NCBI GenBank assembly: GCA_900708905.1
Contig: CAADRB010000014.1
Span: 1,515,572-1,579,571 of the forward strand
DNA length: 64,000 nucleotides
Source: Hymenolepis diminuta
Taxonomy: Eukaryota > Platyhelminthes > Cestoda > Cyclophyllidea > Hymenolepididae
Direction: 5' to 3'
Shown: piece by piece, positions 60,547 to 64,000 of the stretch
Numbering within the stretch: position 1 is the first letter of the stretch
How the letters are laid out: every line of letters starts with the position of its first letter
Notes under the pieces: generated by a model
What the model saw: only the letters and a program-made list of their open reading frames with translations
What the model was told of the DNA's origin: nothing
The model's database searches: none
Translations under genes and position numbers: made by a program

Positions 60547-62094
60547 ATGCAGTCAAAAAGCAGTGGAAACGTAGGCGATGGTCCGCTAGCTTCTTCTCAG
60601 GGTTCATCCGCCACCACTTCCGTCCCCACAACTGAATCAACCTCCGCCATTCGAGTGCCTCAGCCCTCTGATTTCAAATTTGGCAAGGAAATTGGCACTG
60701 GTTCTTTCTCCTCCGTATATGTTGCCAAGGAGATCTCCTCTCAGCGTGAATTTGCCATCAAGGTGGTAATTAAAAAACAGGTGGCTGGTAATAAACCCGT
60801 AAAGCTCGCAGTCTTCATGGAGCGTGAAGTCCTTCGTCGAACTAATCATCCTCTTATCATCCATCTGATTTACACCTTTCAGGATCCTTCGCGTCTCTAT
60901 TACGTCTTGCAATATGCTCAGCGCGGAAGTCTCCTTGATTATCTTCACAAACTCACGTCTTTCAATAAAGAGGGTACCCAATTTTATGCAGCTGAATTAG
61001 TCCTTGCTCTTCGTTACCTTCATTCCCATTCTATCGTTCATCGAGATGTCAAACCTGAGAATATCCTCTTAACCGCCGATATGCATATAAAATTGGCCGA
61101 TTTCGGTTCTGCTATCATACTAAATGATCCCTCTGTTGAAGCACCCAGTTTTACCGGCACACCAGAATATGTTAGTCCCGAAATGATTCAATTTTGTGCT
61201 CCTATCTCCTTTTCTTCCTCATCCTCCTCAGATGAATCAGATAGCAATAATGATACTGTTAATGATGATACAAAGGTTTCATCCACCGTATCTTGTAATC
61301 TCTACTACTTAATGGATTATTGGGCCCTCGCTATAGTTGTCTACCAAATGCTCGCTGGTGATCTTCCCTTTAGAAGTGACAAATATGGTCATCATTTTGA
61401 TGTGTTCGGTAAAATCCGCTATTGCAATTACGTATTTCCCGATGGATTTGACCCGGAGGCTAAGGATTTAGTTCAAAAGCTTTTGGTTAAAAACCCCACA
61501 AAGCGCCTAGGTAGTCCTGAAAGTGGCGGACCGGGTGCCCTAATAGCTCATCCCTTTTTCTGTGGTATTGACTGGGAGCACCTAATCGAAAGTGAACCCC
61601 CTACTCTGACCCCCAATCTTGAGCCCCTTGAACATAATGATTGGGATCGACTTCCCACCGGTTTTGATGCAAGTCAAAAGTACTTTCTCTCACAAGAGCT
61701 ATCCCTTGCTACCAACCAGATTAGTGAACTGCAACGTGAGGAACTGTTACTTAAACAATCCGCCCAGAATATATTCCATCCCTTTGTAAATGGTCGGTTA
61801 ATTGTAAAGCAGGGAGTTTTGTACAAACGGCGAGGTTTATTCGCTCGTAAGAGGGTATTCCTTCTCACGGAGGGTCCTCATCTATTTTATGTGGATCCGG
61901 ATGCTATGGTGCGGAAGGGTGAAGTTCCCTGGAGTAATTTCCTTCGAATTGAACGCAAAAACGACAAGATATTCTCAATTCACGTTCCCAATAGAACGTA
62001 CTACCTAGAGGATCCCACTGGACACTCACAGGATTGGATCAATAAATTGCGTCAGATCAAAGCCCTCTACTTTACCGACCCTATTGATCGATAA
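60547..62094 (+). CDS. PDPK1: 3-phosphoinositide-dependent protein kinase 1 (PDK1)
   Basis: An uninterrupted 515-residue frame. PDK1 phosphorylates the activation loops of AKT, S6K, SGK and PKC kinases downstream of PI3K. Kinase domain about 43-338: GTGSFSSV (50-57), Lys72, helix-C Glu92, HRDVKPEN (165-172), DFG 185-187, and activation-loop Ser201 in SFTGTPEYVSPE, which aligns with human Ser241. Residues of the PIF-pocket phosphate site align as Lys76, Arg93, Thr110 and Gln112 (human Lys115, Arg131, Thr148, Gln150). The C-terminal PH domain (about 416-505) keeps YKRRGLFARKR, TEGPHLFYVD and PNRTYYLEDP, so lipid binding is expected. Between the SPE motif and the subdomain IX Asp257 there are 44 residues in place of about 11 in human PDK1, Ser- and Asp-rich. 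The kinase-PH linker is shorter than in mammals. The whole coding region lacks introns, unlike its neighbours. Confidence 0.96.
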   Translation: MQSKSSGNVGDGPLASSQGSSATTSVPTTESTSAIRVPQPSDFKFGKEIGTGSFSSVYVAKEISSQREFAIKVVIKKQVAGNKPVKLAVFMEREVLRRTNHPLIIHLIYTFQDPSRLYYVLQYAQRGSLLDYLHKLTSFNKEGTQFYAAELVLALRYLHSHSIVHRDVKPENILLTADMHIKLADFGSAIILNDPSVEAPSFTGTPEYVSPEMIQFCAPISFSSSSSSDESDSNNDTVNDDTKVSSTVSCNLYYLMDYWALAIVVYQMLAGDLPFRSDKYGHHFDVFGKIRYCNYVFPDGFDPEAKDLVQKLLVKNPTKRLGSPESGGPGALIAHPFFCGIDWEHLIESEPPTLTPNLEPLEHNDWDRLPTGFDASQKYFLSQELSLATNQISELQREELLLKQSAQNIFHPFVNGRLIVKQGVLYKRRGLFARKRVFLLTEGPHLFYVDPDAMVRKGEVPWSNFLRIERKNDKIFSIHVPNRTYYLEDPTGHSQDWINKLRQIKALYFTDPIDR

Positions 62095-62611
62095 CAAGTC
62101 CTCCTCTCTCACTTCCACCAACTCTCTAGTTTACTCCACTCTCCCTCCCTCCCTTGCAAATTGACCGCGAACACTTGTCTGCTAACTCGCTGATGCTCAG
62201 ACTGCCCCTCCCCTCTTTTTTCCTGCACAATTTTTATTTTGCTCTTACGAACCCAGAAAAAAATATCCACGTCCTCCCTCCCCTAGTGGGATGTTTTCGT
62301 GAGACAAAAAAGAATAAAGCCTTGCAACATCACTCAATCACAGTTTTGTTTCGTGAGATCATCTGATTGATGGATGCGTGCTCGAGTTAGTTGCGCGCGT
62401 TTTTTAATGGACCAATCGGCAGTTGGCCTGATTTTCACACGTGCTCTTTTTGTGTGTAATCGTTTGATGTATTGCATGACACCCTTCTCAACCTCTATCT
62501 GTTGGTTTCTTTTTTTGTAGGTAATCTGCTATCCTGTTATGGTGTAGAGCTTGTCTGTATGCCTATCCAATTGCGTTTAATCTACTCGCTTACGAATATA
62601 CAATCATAATC
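62095..62611 (+). other. Short intercistronic region PDK1 to MBOAT gene
   Basis: 517 nt. It holds the PDK1 3' UTR with a pyrimidine-rich start, an AATAAA at 62313, and TTTCTTTTTTTGTAG ending at 62520. The latter is followed 91 nt later by the MBOAT ATG. No separate promoter is obvious. Confidence 0.5.
62313..62318 (+). terminator. Poly(A) signal candidate of PDK1 gene
   Basis: AATAAA 218 nt after the PDK1 stop and about 200 nt before the next acceptor-like site. The spacing suits PDK1 3'-end formation. Confidence 0.5.
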
Positions 62612-63667
62612 ATGACTGCAATCAATGCTGCCTCCATTCTTCTACCTCAAAACGATACTCTGCCCCTTTTGCCTAGTTACCATACAACTATGCCTCCTGT
62701 TTATCCCAATGTCTCTTTCACTTCCTCTCCTAATTCAACCACCTTCAGGATTTTGGACATTCTAGTGGGTGTTGTGATGGGTATCACCATTGAACAAGAC
62801 GCTGGAGGGTTCGTAAAGGACCGTTTCTATGCTGGCTCTCGTCTTCTACAGCCTATTACAGATTGGTCGGGTATTCCAGTGGATATGATCAACTTTGTCT
62901 TTGCATCATTTATTAGCCTTCCCTTCGCCTTGCTCATGCGGTTTGTCCTACCGCCTTCCCGTGTACGTCCAATCTTCCGAGCCCTAGCGGAAATTGTACT
63001 TGGAGCTGGAGTTGTGATCTTCTGCTTCGGCATGCAGCTCCGAGTTCTTCTTTTACAATCATCTGTGGCCTACATCATGCTCCTGTTGTGTCGAAGAGAT
63101 CGTGTAATCACGCCCATAGCGGTAACGGTTTGGTCGCTACTCTATCTCATGCTCATACATCAATGCAGACTCTACTATGACTATGAGGGCTATACCCTTG
63201 ACATATCTGGAGCGGTTATGCTTCAAACTCAACGCCTATCGAGTCTGGCATTCAATCTCTACGATGGAGCAAGGATAGCGGGAGCTGCCGCTGCGGCTAA
63301 TGGTGCTTGTAAGGCTTCAAATGAGGAAGACGATAGTCTGGACGGCCAGGATGATGCTACTAGGGCCATTGTCGAGGACAGCGGTCCAAAAATTGCCCCT
63401 TCGAGTCGTGATTGTGCTGTGACGAAAATGCCTGGACCGGTAGAATTCGCTGCATACTGTATGTATTTCCATGGAGTGTGTATTGGACCCTTCGTCTTCT
63501 TTAAGGATTACCGCAATTACCTTCATGGGTATGGGAATAAACATCTGCCGCCGATTCCCTGTCGACGAATGTTCTATCTCACTCTATGGCTAACTGCCTA
63601 TGGCCTGACTTATGCGGTCTTATTTAATCGAATTCCTGTCAGCTTTATTAACCATGGAGCCTTTCAA
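62612..63667 (+). CDS. MBOAT1/2-like lysophospholipid acyltransferase, first coding exon (partial)
   Basis: 352 codons followed by a consensus donor GTAAGT at 63668, so the gene continues beyond the window. In-frame TAA at 62522 and a good ATG support the start. Multiple hydrophobic segments are visible. The stretch LLQPITDWSGIPVDMINFVF, then FCFGMQL, YYDYEGYTLDISGAVMLQTQ and RLSSLAFNLYDG, then KMPGPVEFAAY and GPFVFFKDY, follows the order of MBOAT1/MBOAT2 enzymes, which reacylate lysophospholipids in the endoplasmic reticulum. An alanine-rich then acidic insert of about 45 residues separates LYDG from KMPGP. The catalytic Asn/His region of the family lies in the missing C-terminal part, so activity cannot be judged. 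An N-terminal extension of about 45 residues is Ser/Thr/Pro-rich. Confidence 0.85.
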
Positions 63668-64000
63668 GTAAGTTAAAGCTTCGTCTATGCCTTGTCTTCA
63701 TAGCATATTGATTAATTGATACGTCATTTGTAAGTCCCATGTTTAACCCTCCCTCTCGCATTAGTTTATTAATAAATGTGGGATCGATTTTAATTGTGGT
63801 GGTTATGACAGATATTTGTTAGATTGCCCCCTACAGTGCGGTTAATTGCTCAACTCATGTCACCCGAGCTTTCCGGCTGTAAATAGTTGCAACACGATTT
63901 TTTACATTTCTTCTAATACCCTTATATGAGCTTTATTTTCCACTTTGAGCCTTTTTGTGTGCATTTTTCTAGATTTTATATTTTAATATATTTTCTCTAG
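63668..64000 (+). other. Intron 1 of MBOAT gene, running to window end
   Basis: Begins GTAAGT. The window ends TTTTCTCTAG after a pyrimidine- and A-rich tract, so the next exon may start at the first base outside the window, giving a 333-nt intron. An earlier TTTTCTAG at 63966-63973 is an alternative acceptor. Confidence 0.5.

Noticed and set aside
62612..63667. Porcupine or other Wnt/Hedgehog acyltransferase of the MBOAT class
   Set aside because: The motif order (LLQP, DYEGYTLDISG, QRLSSLAFNLYDG, KMPGPVEF) fits MBOAT1/2 lysophospholipid enzymes better.

Overview
This 64 kb window looks like nuclear DNA of a parasitic flatworm, more likely a tapeworm than a fluke. It is AT-rich, with widely spaced genes split by introns of 37 to 82 nt at 5' ends and of kilobases further 3'. 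It also carries a 12-cysteine secreted peptide of the kind known as the flatworm UPF0506 family. Species cannot be named from the sequence. There is one 69-base N gap (4589-4657) and two single Ns (5750, 7449). I found no rRNA gene, intact tRNA gene or CRISPR array.

Layout: 1-5447 has no convincing gene. A two-exon minus-strand gene (5448-5943) encodes an 80-residue secreted peptide with two six-cysteine knot patterns. From 8226 to 26163 a 14-exon plus-strand gene encodes an SLC26-type anion transporter of about 770 residues: N-terminal cytosolic segment, membrane core and C-terminal STAS domain. Its introns include a GC-AG intron and one with no recognisable donor. A 3.4 kb convergent interval follows. 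A seven-exon minus-strand gene (57969 down to 29519) then encodes a 500-residue DRAK/STK17-like (DAPK family) serine/threonine kinase. It includes a 49-nt exon placed between introns of 10.4 and 13.4 kb, so this one gene fills almost half the window. After a 2.6 kb divergent intergenic region comes an intronless 515-residue PDK1 orthologue (60547-62094). The first large exon of an MBOAT1/2-like lysophospholipid acyltransferase (62612-63667) follows 517 nt later and runs off the window.

The genes do not form an obvious pathway. PDK1 and the MBOAT gene are head to tail with splice-acceptor-like sites upstream of both ATGs, which would fit either 5'-UTR introns or spliced-leader processing of a polycistron. 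DRAK and PDK1 share a divergent promoter interval.

The large introns hold at least seven decayed copies of a tRNA-derived SINE, a second dispersed repeat, a possible C2H2 zinc-finger relic, a possible nested secreted-peptide ORF and several strong hairpins.
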